Shown here one piece after another: positions 34,989 to 44,242 of a stretch of 64,000 nt of DNA. A model generated the notes under the pieces. That model saw only the letters and a program-made list of their open reading frames with translations. It did not search any database and was not told the DNA's origin. The stretch lies in NCBI GenBank assembly GCA_040218875.1, contig JAVJQP010000116.1. One strand, written 5' to 3'. Origin of the DNA: Coleofasciculus sp937127375 (lineage in GTDB: Bacteria > Cyanobacteriota > Cyanobacteriia > Cyanobacteriales > Coleofasciculaceae). A program made the translations under genes and the position numbers. Every line of letters begins with the position of its first letter. Positions within the stretch are counted from its first letter, which is position 1.

Positions 34989-35282
34989 AACACTGATTTC
35001 GCTGATTTTTTTTGATGGTAGGGGTGGGTGGCTAAGGGTGGTAGCACTGATTCCACAGAGGAGTTAGGGGTGGGTGGCTAAGGTTGGTAAGGATGATTCC
35101 TGGGTGGTAGCACTGATTTCAAAACACTGATTACACTGATTTTTTTGATGTTAGGGGTGGGTGGCTAAGGTTGGTAGCACTGATTTCACAGAGGAGTTAG
35201 GGGTGGGTGGCTAAGGTTGGTAAGGATGATTCTAGGGTTGGCAGGCGAATTTAGTTTTCTGTGTACTCTGTGTACCTCACTA
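34989..35282. repeat. diverged cassette-type repeats upstream of the second cargo gene
   Basis: Several copies of CACTGATTTC(G/A)CTGATTTTTTTTGATG and of TTAGGGGTGGGTGGCTAAGG(G/T)TGGTA occur. The first abuts the ATG of the second cargo gene. No gene is seen. Confidence 0.75.
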
Positions 35283-35642
35283 TTAGCGTCTTCTGTCTGT
35301 GCCAAAGTTAATCAGTAACCCCAGGCGCAGTTTCGTGGCTTTGAGGTAATTCAGGGTTTGGGCTTCAAATTCCTTCACTAACATCCTTACCGCCTTCGTC
35401 TCCACGATGATCTGGTCAAAGCATAAAAAATCCGCATTGTAGGTTCGATTTAACCGCACCCCCTTATAAAAAATCGGTAAGGGACATTCCCGATGATTGG
35501 GAATCTGCTGCAGTTGAAACTCTAACTCCAACGAATCCTGATACACCACCTCCAAAAACCCTGCCCCTAACTCCCGATGCACCTCCTGTGCCGCGCCAAT
35601 TATTTGATAGGTCTTCTCCTCATACAAATAACCCATCCCCAA
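35283..35642 (-). CDS. GxxExxY family protein
   Basis: 119 residues. The family motif is GAGFLEVVYQ (GxxExxY), with the PD-(D/E)xK-like core YNADFLCFDQIIVETKAV and the conserved LNYLKATKLRLGLLINFG. The usual last ~8-10 residues are missing (it ends TDRRR), so the 3' end may have been altered by recombination with the adjacent repeats. These proteins are suspected nucleases or mobile-element hitchhikers, and the role is unclear. Confidence 0.85.
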   Translation of the reverse strand: MGMGYLYEEKTYQIIGAAQEVHRELGAGFLEVVYQDSLELEFQLQQIPNHRECPLPIFYKGVRLNRTYNADFLCFDQIIVETKAVRMLVKEFEAQTLNYLKATKLRLGLLINFGTDRRR

Positions 35643-36129
35643 CCTCCTGCCTCAAACACTGATTACACCGATTTTCTTAGATTTTACCAGCAGCCTCACG
35701 ATTGAATAACACAGATTTCACAGAGAGGATGGCACAGACAGAAGACTCAAATAGTCTGGTACACAGATTACACAGAACACGCTTATAGTCCTCCCAACCA
35801 TCAAATCATCCGTACATCCTTTGCCGCCACTCACTACTAACCCCTCTGTGTAATCAGTGCTTCTAACATAAGCCACCCATCACTAACCCCTAAAAAAATC
35901 AGAGAAATCAGTGTTACCACCCACCACTCACCCCTCTGTGTAATCAGTGCTTCTAACATAAGCCACCCATTACTAACCCCTAAAAAAATCAGAGAAATCA
36001 GTGTTACCACCCGTACCATCAAATCATCCTTACCAACCTTTGCCACTCACCACTCACCCCTCTGTGAAATCAGTGCTACCAACCTGTGCTACCCACCCCC
36101 AACCCATAAAAAAATCAGCGAAATCAGTG
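35643..36129. repeat. tandem ~90-126 bp repeats between GxxExxY and the AAA ATPase
   Basis: Three units contain CCCCTCTGTG(T/A)AATCAGTGCT and CCCTAAAAAAATCAGAGAAATCAGTGTTACCA. The first two are 90 bp apart (35851 and 35941) and the third is 126 bp on. The last unit runs into the stop codon of the ATPase gene at 36130, supplying its TAA. No gene is seen. Confidence 0.85.
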
Positions 36130-38235
36130 TTACCAGCCTTGCAACTCCCCTTGACCCATCGGACGTTCCAGCTTCAGACATTCCTGAATCGCCGCCTGCT
36201 TAATATGCTTCATCTGCACCGCTTCCCCAGCACCCGCTGCTAAAAACGCCGCATTCATAGCAATCGTCTTAATATTCCCCCCTGCCATGTGCAGTTTTCC
36301 CAACTTCTTAAAATCCAACCCCTCCGTCGGCGTCGCTTCGGGAAACACCCGCCGCCAGATTTCCTCTCGTTCTTTCGCACCCGGATAGGGAAACTTAACA
36401 ATAAACCGAATCCGACGAATAAACGCCTGATCCAACCCCGTCTGAATATTAGTCGTCAAAATCGCCAATCCCCGATAGGTTTCCATCCGTTGCAACAAAT
36501 AACTCACCTCAATATTGGCATGACGGTCATGGGAATCCTTCACCTCCGATCGCTTACCAAATAACGCATCCGCCTCATCAAACAGTAAAATCGCCCCACA
36601 CCCTTCCGCGCCATCAAAAATGCGCCGCAAATTCTTCTCCGTCTCGCCAATATACTTACTCACCACCGCACTCAAATCAATGCGATAGACATCCAACCGC
36701 AGAGTATTCCCCAATACCTCCGCCGCCAGGGTTTTCCCGGTTCCCGACATCCCAGAAAATAGGGCATTTATTCCCAATCCCCGCTGATTTTTCTGGGCAA
36801 ATCCCCAGGTTTCATAGACCCTTCCCCGTTGCTGTACCTGTACCACCATCTCCCGCAGCATCCCCTTCTCTCTCTCCGGTAAAATTAAATCCTCCCATTC
36901 TGCCCTTGTCTCAATCCGTACTGCCAAGTCCTCTAACTGGGGACGGGCTTGCTTGCGGCATATTTCCCACAGGGGACTCTTTGCCACGTCCAAGGTGACA
37001 GGTTTCGGGGGTGGGGTTTTGGTTTCCGTGTTGCGAGTGGTTCGGCGTTTGCGCTTGGGTTTGGTTTCCTCGACGGGTTCAGGTGCAGGAGTGGCTTGGG
37101 CGGCTGCTTTTTTGGCAATCTCTTCCTCCAGACTCCTTTGTGCCTGGATACACACCGTATAAATATCCCGGACACTCAGTTGAAATTGAGACACGATTGC
37201 TTCAATCTCCGCCTCCAGATGCAGAGACCTTCCTCCTAACGCCCCTTGCCAAATCGCCTTCTGTTCCTCGGCGGTGGGTGGCTGCACTTCCCAGGTAATC
37301 CGCGATCGCATTCGTTGTCGCCCACGTTCGGGACTACTGACAATTAAGGGCAGATTAATCGTATCAATGAATTCCGATAACCCAGCGGTCATCCCCTCCT
37401 CCATCTCATCCCCTTCCAGGAATAGCACCGCATGACTCAAGAACCATTCCCGTTCACACAACTGCTTGACTAAACTCAGACTCCCAACCTGAGGCGTCAA
37501 CGCCGCCACGGATAAGCGATGCAGGTTCAAATTCAACTGACGACAAACCGCCGCCGCGATCGCGCTTTTACTCAATCCATCCACCCCCGATAACCCAATC
37601 ACAGGCAACACTGTCCGAGATGACTCCACCCAAGTTGCTGCAATTTGCGCCACTATCTGCTGATGAGAGGGCGGTAAAACAGCATAATCCTCTGCCTCCA
37701 CGGATAACGGCTGCACGATTCCCCGCAATCGCGAATCAATATAATCGTCCCCCCACAGATAATCAAAAATCCGCTCATCGATCCGCAAGGGACACTTCAG
37801 CCGACTCATCCCCTCTCCCACCTCAATCAACCGCCATCCGCGCAAAGGCGCATCTGGACGCAAGGCGGCTAAATTCGGCTCTGCTGAAAGCGCCCAAGCT
37901 AAACCAAACGTGGGATAGGTCTGCTGCGCCTCCCCCTGGGCTTCTGCACATAACGCCCCCCACTGATCATCTAATTCCATCCCGGCACAGAGGAGCAACA
38001 CATCCCGCTCAAACCCCGATAACCGGAATATCTGACAGAGTTGAGTCAACGCCGAGGGTGGAGCATCCTCTTCCTCCTCTGGCAGTGCGATCGCGATCGG
38101 TTCCGTCTCCTTTCCCTGACGCTGCTCAATCCGACCCATCAGCGCCTGTCGTACCTGTGCGATCGCATTCATCAGATCACGACGACTATTGACTACATAC
38201 CAATTTATAGTTGTTGTATCCTTTGCTACAGACAT
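36130..38235 (-). CDS. cis15: AAA+ ATPase of the contractile injection system (Cis15/Afp15 type)
   Basis: About 701 residues from ATG 38235, with a TTG at 38253 as an alternative. The N-terminal ~190 residues are variable. A first, degenerate ATPase-like half spans about 200-370 (VLPVIGLSGVDGLSKSAI), then a charged linker. The C-terminal AAA+ domain has Walker A GMSGTGKTLAAE, Walker B AILLFDEADALFG and sensor 1 LAILTTNIQ. Such ATPases are standard eCIS genes, thought to assist assembly or cargo loading. It lies opposite in strand to the other structural genes and next to the cargo region, as if linked to loading. Confidence 0.92.
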   Translation of the reverse strand: MSVAKDTTTINWYVVNSRRDLMNAIAQVRQALMGRIEQRQGKETEPIAIALPEEEEDAPPSALTQLCQIFRLSGFERDVLLLCAGMELDDQWGALCAEAQGEAQQTYPTFGLAWALSAEPNLAALRPDAPLRGWRLIEVGEGMSRLKCPLRIDERIFDYLWGDDYIDSRLRGIVQPLSVEAEDYAVLPPSHQQIVAQIAATWVESSRTVLPVIGLSGVDGLSKSAIAAAVCRQLNLNLHRLSVAALTPQVGSLSLVKQLCEREWFLSHAVLFLEGDEMEEGMTAGLSEFIDTINLPLIVSSPERGRQRMRSRITWEVQPPTAEEQKAIWQGALGGRSLHLEAEIEAIVSQFQLSVRDIYTVCIQAQRSLEEEIAKKAAAQATPAPEPVEETKPKRKRRTTRNTETKTPPPKPVTLDVAKSPLWEICRKQARPQLEDLAVRIETRAEWEDLILPEREKGMLREMVVQVQQRGRVYETWGFAQKNQRGLGINALFSGMSGTGKTLAAEVLGNTLRLDVYRIDLSAVVSKYIGETEKNLRRIFDGAEGCGAILLFDEADALFGKRSEVKDSHDRHANIEVSYLLQRMETYRGLAILTTNIQTGLDQAFIRRIRFIVKFPYPGAKEREEIWRRVFPEATPTEGLDFKKLGKLHMAGGNIKTIAMNAAFLAAGAGEAVQMKHIKQAAIQECLKLERPMGQGELQGW

Positions 38236-39050
38236 GGTTTTGGCTTTCCTCAAGATTATTTAGGCTAAACCTGTCAAGTTCTGATAATTCAAACTATTCT
38301 TTCCCAAAGAAAAAGTTTGAATATTTAAATCTGTTTGATGTCTTAACACAACATCATAATTGTTCGTTTTTTACTCTGTTTCCGGAATAATCTACGAATT
38401 TTCAGGGAATTCAGCCATTGTGAGAAAGATGTGCGATGTTCTGGTATATTATCTATGGTGGATATTTTATGGACAAAAATAATTTCGATATAGCTAAACC
38501 CCTTGAATCTTGCTAACACTTTGTATAATATCGGGTTTTCATCTCCCGCCCACCGTATCCTTGGACGTATGTATTTTTTTTAAGTTACGATACAAATTAA
38601 TACGAGGTCTTGACAAAAACACAGATTACACAGACAAGGAAATGGCACAGAGAAAACATTTAATAGTCAAGCACACAGATTGACACAGAGAACTTAATCG
38701 GACTTGCTAAATCCGGGTTGAAACTGTGCTTGATCCTAATTTTTAAGCAAGTTGATCAACAGATTAACCCTGGCACTTGCGCAGATAGAAATGAGAAGTC
38801 GGTAAGTCCTAATAAAAGTTAACAGTAGAGCGCGTCCTACTCACTTCTGCTAAGGAACAAGCTATTTCTTATGTAAGGGTTTAGGAGATATTTACACAAC
38901 TTAATAGGGTTGAGTTTATTTTCGCTAATCTACGGAGTTGAACCGTCGTTATTCACTGCTATAATCACTTCATGGCATAAGCAATTAGATACACCGACCG
39001 AACGATGTAGAGTCGCTCGGATTAAATAGAGTAGACTACCTAATTTGAAT
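38236..39050. other. intergenic, with a remnant of the long cassette repeat
   Basis: About 800 bases without a gene. At 38618-38697 a remnant reads AACACAGATTACACAGACAAGG...CACACAGATTGACACAGAG, matching the middle of the long repeat. The rest shows no coding signal. Confidence 0.55.
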
Positions 39051-39113
39051 GTGTAGGGGCGGGTTTAGGGAATGTAGGGGCGGATTTAGGGAATGTAGGG
39101 GCGGGTTTAGGGA
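39051..39113. repeat. three 21-bp units of (A/G)TGTAGGGGCGG(G/A)TTTAGGGA
   Basis: Units at 39051, 39072 and 39093. They form the left arm of the GGGCGGGTTT stem element, multiplied. Confidence 0.9.
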
Positions 39114-39123
39114 CTAAAGACAG

Positions 39124-39288
39124 CTATCCACCAATAACGGAACAACAAAACCCGCCCTATCCACCAATAACGGAACAACAAAACCCGCCCTATCCACCAA
39201 TAACGGAACAACAAAACCCGCCCTATCCACCAATAACGGAACAACAAAACCCGCCCTATCCACCAATAACGGAACAACAAAACCCGCC
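39124..39288. repeat. five perfect 33-bp tandem repeats
   Basis: The unit is CTATCCACCAATAACGG followed by AACAACAAAACCCGCC. The five copies are identical, with no spacers. It is the right arm of the GGGCGGGTTT/AAACCCGCC element, amplified. Minus-strand ORFs across it are translation artefacts of an 11-residue repeat. Confidence 0.95.
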
Positions 39289-39384
39289 CTGACCATAAGA
39301 CATAAGACAAATGACGATCCCCACCATTAACGTTAATTGTCCCCACCAACTTACCAAAACAGGGGGAGTTAACCCGGATTTAGT

Positions 39385-40422
39385 ATGACACAAGCTCGCG
39401 ATATATTACCCTTACGTTTACAACTAACCTCCATGCAGTTGCCAGAGGTTACCCCTCAGCCGATTGCGGGGTCAAGCGAGTCAGCCGCACCTTTACTCAA
39501 CCAAGCCACGCGGGACACAGAACGTCGCGGTTGTTACCTCACTCTCTATCCGGGAGAACCGAGTGAACTGCTGCTAGAACTGGAAAACCTCAGCAACCAA
39601 ACCTTACACTTAGATATTCAAATCCAGGGAGATTTTCCCTCCCAATGGTATCGTTTGGGAATGGAAGGGCGGGAACTTCTTGCTGGGGGGCGCATGGAAG
39701 TGGTGATTCGCTTTTATATGTCAGCGGATTTCTTTGAATCTAATCAGGATTGGGATACTAAACCCGCTCACCGTCTCGATTATCGCGGTCAGATTTATGT
39801 CTATTCCAGCCAATCGGGAACGGGGAGCAAACATGTTGAATCGGCGAGCTTTAATCTTTATGTTCGTCCTCGTAGCTTATATCTAAACTTTGTACCCGAA
39901 ATTTATCAAGAAGTCGATTTTATCGGTCGCTTTCTGAAAATTTTCGAGCAAGCCTTTGAACCTACCTTACAATCCTTAGAGGCTTTATGGGCGTATCTCG
40001 ACCCCTTAATGACACCAGAAACCCTCCTACCCTTTCTGGCACATTGGGTAGGTTGGCAACTCAACCCCGCTTTAAGCCTACAGCGACAGCGCTATCTGAT
40101 TCGTCAGGCGATGGAGATTTATCGCTGGCGGGGTACACGTCGGGGATTACGATTTTACCTGCATTTATTTACGGACTTACCCTTAGATGACCATCTTCCC
40201 GAACATGAAAAGCATATTTGTATTCAAGAAGTGTTTGGTCAGGGATTTATGATGGGAAACACCCGCCTCAATCAAGACTCCCTGATTGGCGGTGGACAAC
40301 CCTATCATTTCATTGTCCGACTGCGCCCTGAACCCCCGACTAAAATTGACGAACTATTAGTGCATCAAATTATCCGCCAAGAAAAACCCGCCTTTTGTAC
40401 GTATGAACTCTATATTGAATGA
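39385..40422 (+). CDS. tail protein I-like baseplate protein (Cis12-type wedge partner)
   Basis: 345 residues. The N-terminal ~150 residues are beta-rich and Ig-like (GCYLTLYPGEPSELLLELENLS, VVIRFYMSADFFES). From about 170 the tail-protein domain reads LYLNFVPEIYQEVDFIGRFLKIFEQAFEP, FLAHWVGWQLNP and YLIRQAMEIYRWRGTRRGLRFYLHLF, the pattern of the phage tail protein domain common in eCIS loci. It is probably the wedge partner of the gp6-like protein. The numbering Cis12 is an inference. It starts the right-hand structural gene cluster. Confidence 0.8.
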   Translation: MTQARDILPLRLQLTSMQLPEVTPQPIAGSSESAAPLLNQATRDTERRGCYLTLYPGEPSELLLELENLSNQTLHLDIQIQGDFPSQWYRLGMEGRELLAGGRMEVVIRFYMSADFFESNQDWDTKPAHRLDYRGQIYVYSSQSGTGSKHVESASFNLYVRPRSLYLNFVPEIYQEVDFIGRFLKIFEQAFEPTLQSLEALWAYLDPLMTPETLLPFLAHWVGWQLNPALSLQRQRYLIRQAMEIYRWRGTRRGLRFYLHLFTDLPLDDHLPEHEKHICIQEVFGQGFMMGNTRLNQDSLIGGGQPYHFIVRLRPEPPTKIDELLVHQIIRQEKPAFCTYELYIE

Positions 40423-40424
40423 CA

Positions 40425-40498
40425 AATGACGAATAACAAATAACATAAGACAAATGACATAAGACAAATGACATAAGACAAATGACATAAGACAAATG
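40425..40498 (+). repeat. short tandem repeats (ACATAAGACAAATG) reaching a start codon
   Basis: Four 14-bp units of ACATAAGACAAATG type follow GACAAATGACGAATAACAAATA. The last unit contributes the ATG at 40496. This is the same repeat family as at 21569. Confidence 0.85.
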
Positions 40499-41974
40499 AC
40501 TAACCATTTCCCTCCCCCATTTCTCCAACAATTTGAACGTCTCCATGTCACAGACGGCTTACTCATTGATGCCCAACGTTGGCAGTTAGCTCACCACTAT
40601 CATCGCCAGTATCATAGTACCTTTTACCAATCTCTACATCAGCCCGGAATTGTGTTTGGGTTGGGGGTACATGTCGTTTCCGCCCCCGCTGATGTTGTGG
40701 CGAAATACCGAGATGAACGTTGGGTCGAAATTCAACCGGGACTTGCTATTGATTTATTTGGCAATTTTATCGTAGTGCCAGAACCCATGTCCTATCGGAT
40801 TTCTTCAGAAGCGACTTCAGAAGAACCCTTGATGGTGTATTTGGTAGTTAAATTTAGAGATCCCGCCGAATTACGTACCCGTAGAGTTACCGATCGCATC
40901 GTCGAAACATTTCGGATTGATGAAAAGGCAAATCCACCCACAGAAGGGGATGTTGAACTGTGCCGGATTCTTCTCAAAACCGGACTCGTTAAACTGGAAG
41001 CGCCCGTCAATAGTTTCTCCCCTAGCTATAACCAGTTGGACTTGCGCTACCGTCTTCAGCCCCAAGCTAGACCTCTGGCGATCGTTCACGTTGCCATGTA
41101 CAAAGGGTTAGCGGTGGATAACCATGAACAAGAAAGTATTTTATCAAATCTTTCCTATCTTTTGCAATCAACCCCTGGACTTTACCCTGCCCTTCAGGGG
41201 AGTGATAAAATTGGAGAATTTAGTTTACAATCGGCAGAACTACAAGCTATTTTAGAGTATGATTTATTTTTTATGACGGATCGCCAAGTTCAGGTATTAG
41301 GAGAATCAGAATTTGAGGTACTGCGAAAGTATTTAAACGCAGGAGGTACAGTTTTAGTCGAAGCGTCGGCAGGATTGAAACATTGGATTCAAGGCAATGC
41401 GATTAAAGACCTGAGCAAGGTTTACCAAGAACTCGAACAGGCGCTAACCCAAATCGATGATAACCCCAATATTGATACGGATACAAGATTAAAGCAATGC
41501 CGACAAGATATTGTTAGTGAACGAGAGATGATTGCTACAGAGTTAGCCAGACGAAAGAATTCGATCGCGGGTCGATTCCAAGAGTTTGCTCAAAGTATAG
41601 GAACCCAGTTAACGCCACTGGAAAAATTAGACCGTCACGACTTACTGCGGACTCAACCCTTTCTCTTTGCCACAGCACCTCGTATCAATAGAAAACCGAT
41701 TCAACTCTTAAGTGGTGGCGGAATTATTGTCGCGATCGGTAACTTATCGGAGGCGTGGGGAATTAATGAAAAACGACTGATTCCCCGTGAAGTAATGCGT
41801 ACAGCCCAGGAATTAGGGATTAACATTTTGCATTTAGCTTGGCGTCGCCGACAACTAACCCGTGGACAGCAGCCACCACCAACGGTGATGGCGTCATCCC
41901 CTTCCCACCCCTCCAATCCATCAAACCCATCAGCACCATCGCGTCGAGATGAGCTATTTGATAGGTTAATATAG
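40496..41974 (+). CDS. large protein of unknown function in the CIS cluster
   Basis: 492 residues. The N-terminal part (FERLHVTDGLLIDAQRW, HPGIVFGLGVHV-like, PGLAIDLFGNFIVVPEP) occurs in proteins next to eCIS tail genes in cyanobacteria as I remember them. The middle (LAIVHVAMYKGL, then FFMTDRQVQVLGESEFEVLRKYLNAGGTVLVEA) looks like a DUF4159/glutamine-amidotransferase-type fold without an obvious catalytic triad. A coiled coil lies near 310-355, and the tail is Ser/Pro-rich. Its ATG lies within a tandem repeat. It may be a baseplate accessory, but the function is unknown. Confidence 0.7.
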   Translation: MTNHFPPPFLQQFERLHVTDGLLIDAQRWQLAHHYHRQYHSTFYQSLHQPGIVFGLGVHVVSAPADVVAKYRDERWVEIQPGLAIDLFGNFIVVPEPMSYRISSEATSEEPLMVYLVVKFRDPAELRTRRVTDRIVETFRIDEKANPPTEGDVELCRILLKTGLVKLEAPVNSFSPSYNQLDLRYRLQPQARPLAIVHVAMYKGLAVDNHEQESILSNLSYLLQSTPGLYPALQGSDKIGEFSLQSAELQAILEYDLFFMTDRQVQVLGESEFEVLRKYLNAGGTVLVEASAGLKHWIQGNAIKDLSKVYQELEQALTQIDDNPNIDTDTRLKQCRQDIVSEREMIATELARRKNSIAGRFQEFAQSIGTQLTPLEKLDRHDLLRTQPFLFATAPRINRKPIQLLSGGGIIVAIGNLSEAWGINEKRLIPREVMRTAQELGINILHLAWRRRQLTRGQQPPPTVMASSPSHPSNPSNPSAPSRRDELFDRLI

Positions 41975-42052
41975 AGTGTTAGTTATTCGTCATTTGTAAT
42001 GTGTCAAGGAACAGGGAAACTGAGGGAGTTTAGGACGTAAGGGAAAAAATAA

Positions 42053-44233
42053 ATGGTAGATAATTTAATTGATACAACGGTTTCCCCAAAACAACTTCGA
42101 TTTAAGCCTGGAGGTCTACCCGCTTCGTTTGAAGTTAAGGTCGTTAATGATAGCGATCGCTTTGCCAGTTTCCAGGTGGAAGTGACGGCGGCTGGAGTTG
42201 ATGCTGATCGGCTTCCAGATTGGTACAAGATCTCCCCAGAAGTGAGTACCAAAAAGCCTCCAGGTGACGTTACTCATTTTCAGGTGGCGATTGTCGATAA
42301 TCCTGTACCGGGGTTTGTCGGATTGATGAACCTAACAGTGCGTGTCTTCTCCATGGAACTCCCAGATGAAGACCGAGAAGTGCTGCGGTTGATTCTAGAA
42401 CAGGGTACGGGTTCAATTCCGTTAAAATTGGATCTGCCAGTGCGGGAGTTTCAAGAATATCCGGCAAATGAAGATGAAATTCCGGTACGAGTTTATAATC
42501 CCAGTCAAATAGAAACCCATGTTACGTTAAAATTTTCTGGCATAGATCCAACCTGGATTGTCGATGGAACAGAACGCCAGTTGTATCTCCCTCCAAACGG
42601 ACAAGTCACTGAAACATTTATTTGCCAAATTCCTGACATTTCCCAAGCCCCCAGCCGGATTTATCCCTTTGCGATCGCGGCGACTCATCGCCATGGTTCC
42701 CCCGCCCAAGTGGAAGGTACGCTAGAAGTTTTACCTATGGGGTTGGTTGAGTTTAGCGCCACTCCCAAACAGCAGCAAATTCCCACCAAACGCGCTTGGA
42801 TACCCAACTGGCGGAATTCACCCGTTCCCTACACCTTGGAATTTGAGAATCATAGCAATCTTCAGCAACAGGTTACTGTTAATATTCAGGGTGAAGACCA
42901 ACAGGAATGTACCTTAGAATTGCCGGATAAACCCGCCGAATTAAATCCGGGTCAAATAGCTCAAGCGTCGCTGAGAGTTCAAGCCCGACGCCATTTATGG
43001 GGTCGAAAAAAGGAACTTTCTTTAGAAGCATTGGCGACGTTATCGGATCAGCGTCTAGGGAATACTAATCCCACGAGTCAATTTTTGAAACTAGATGTTT
43101 ATCCGATTATTCCGACTTGGTTACTTCTGGGTGGAGGACTGCTACTTTTATATTTCATCTGGTGGTTGTCTTGGCTCAATCCCAATAATAAGTTTTTTGG
43201 ACACCAAGATGCGGTTAATTCGGTACAATTTAATGGCATGAGCCAGAATGTTGTCAGTGGGTCTAATGACGAAACTTTAATTAAATGGCGAGTCGATGGC
43301 TTTTTTAATCCCTTTGCTAATCCAGAAGTGGAGAAGATTGCTGATACAGATAAAGCTGTGCGGGTTATTCGTTATAAACCAGTCGATAATAACGTGGTGG
43401 CTGCTGGGTTAGAAAATGGTGAGATTCAACTGTTAAATTTATTGGCAGAAACCCCAAAATTAATGATGTCTTTTTCCCAGGAAAAAGATGATCGAGTGTT
43501 GGCATTAGAGTTTACAGATGACTCACGCTCGCTTTTTAGTGGTCATGGCAGTGGTTGGGTATTTAGGTGGGATATTCAACAAAACTTAAACGAAGCCGAG
43601 ACTGGACTGAATGGGAACGTTGAACCCATACGTAGTGGAAGATTCAAATTTGCCATATATGCCTTAAAATTTGTGGGACAAGGTAATCAAAATTTAGCGG
43701 TTGCTGGACGGTTTAATACCTTAGCTATTTGGAATGTACCCAACCCAGATAATGTGGCAATTCCCATACCCTATCGTGAAGGGGGTCAGGATGATTATAT
43801 TGAGAGTATCGATGTTGCAGATATGAAACCTTATCTGATGGCAACGGCTGACAATCAAGGCTATATTACCTTGTGGAATATGGAATCCTGCCTGATTGAA
43901 GGTGAATCTTGTGAAATTATTGACCAATGGCAAAATGGTCATGGCGGTCAACCTGTGCGATCTGTGGCATTGAGTAACGGGGGGTGTTACTTAGCCAGTG
44001 GGGGCGATGACGGACGAATGATGCTTTGGCCCCTAACTAATCAGGGTGAACGAGCAGAAAATTATTTAAGTGGTATTGAAGTGGGTCAGTCATTGAGAAA
44101 CCAAAGATTCAACAGTGTTGATATAAATGTTTTAAAGAGAAATATCCTAATCGCCAGTGGTAGTGATGATACCCAGGTGCGGGTGAAACGAGCAAAACGA
44201 CTGCAAGTGTTAGGGTGCGATCGCGATGAGTGA
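42053..44233 (+). CDS. Ig-like domains, one membrane helix, WD40 repeats: candidate CIS membrane anchor
   Basis: 726 residues. Residues 1-350 contain two or three beta-sandwich regions (FKPGGLPASFEVKVVNDSD, and DEIPVRVYNPSQIETHVTLKFSG). One clear membrane helix lies at about 362-385 (TWLLLGGGLLLLYFIWWLSWL). It is followed at once by WD40 repeats (FFGHQDAVNSVQFNG, VVSGSNDETLIKWRV, LASGGDDGRMMLWPL, IASGSDDTQVRVK). The two soluble halves should lie on opposite sides of a membrane. In a CIS cluster this fits a docking or anchoring protein. That role is inference. AGGGAAA precedes the ATG. Confidence 0.75.
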   Translation: MVDNLIDTTVSPKQLRFKPGGLPASFEVKVVNDSDRFASFQVEVTAAGVDADRLPDWYKISPEVSTKKPPGDVTHFQVAIVDNPVPGFVGLMNLTVRVFSMELPDEDREVLRLILEQGTGSIPLKLDLPVREFQEYPANEDEIPVRVYNPSQIETHVTLKFSGIDPTWIVDGTERQLYLPPNGQVTETFICQIPDISQAPSRIYPFAIAATHRHGSPAQVEGTLEVLPMGLVEFSATPKQQQIPTKRAWIPNWRNSPVPYTLEFENHSNLQQQVTVNIQGEDQQECTLELPDKPAELNPGQIAQASLRVQARRHLWGRKKELSLEALATLSDQRLGNTNPTSQFLKLDVYPIIPTWLLLGGGLLLLYFIWWLSWLNPNNKFFGHQDAVNSVQFNGMSQNVVSGSNDETLIKWRVDGFFNPFANPEVEKIADTDKAVRVIRYKPVDNNVVAAGLENGEIQLLNLLAETPKLMMSFSQEKDDRVLALEFTDDSRSLFSGHGSGWVFRWDIQQNLNEAETGLNGNVEPIRSGRFKFAIYALKFVGQGNQNLAVAGRFNTLAIWNVPNPDNVAIPIPYREGGQDDYIESIDVADMKPYLMATADNQGYITLWNMESCLIEGESCEIIDQWQNGHGGQPVRSVALSNGGCYLASGGDDGRMMLWPLTNQGERAENYLSGIEVGQSLRNQRFNSVDINVLKRNILIASGSDDTQVRVKRAKRLQVLGCDRDE

Positions 44234-44242
44234 GGAGGCTTA

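Noticed and set aside
36949..38192. Several plus-strand ORFs opposite the CIS ATPase (up to 190 residues)
   Set aside because: Antisense shadows of a GC-rich gene; the minus strand has clear AAA+ motifs.
39124..39288. Possible CRISPR array
   Set aside because: Units are contiguous and identical with no unique spacers, and no cas genes are near.
39107..39349. 80-residue minus-strand ORF with an 11-residue repeat (GRVLLFRYWWI)
   Set aside because: It is the translation of the perfect 33-bp non-coding tandem array; 33 is a multiple of three so frames stay open by chance.
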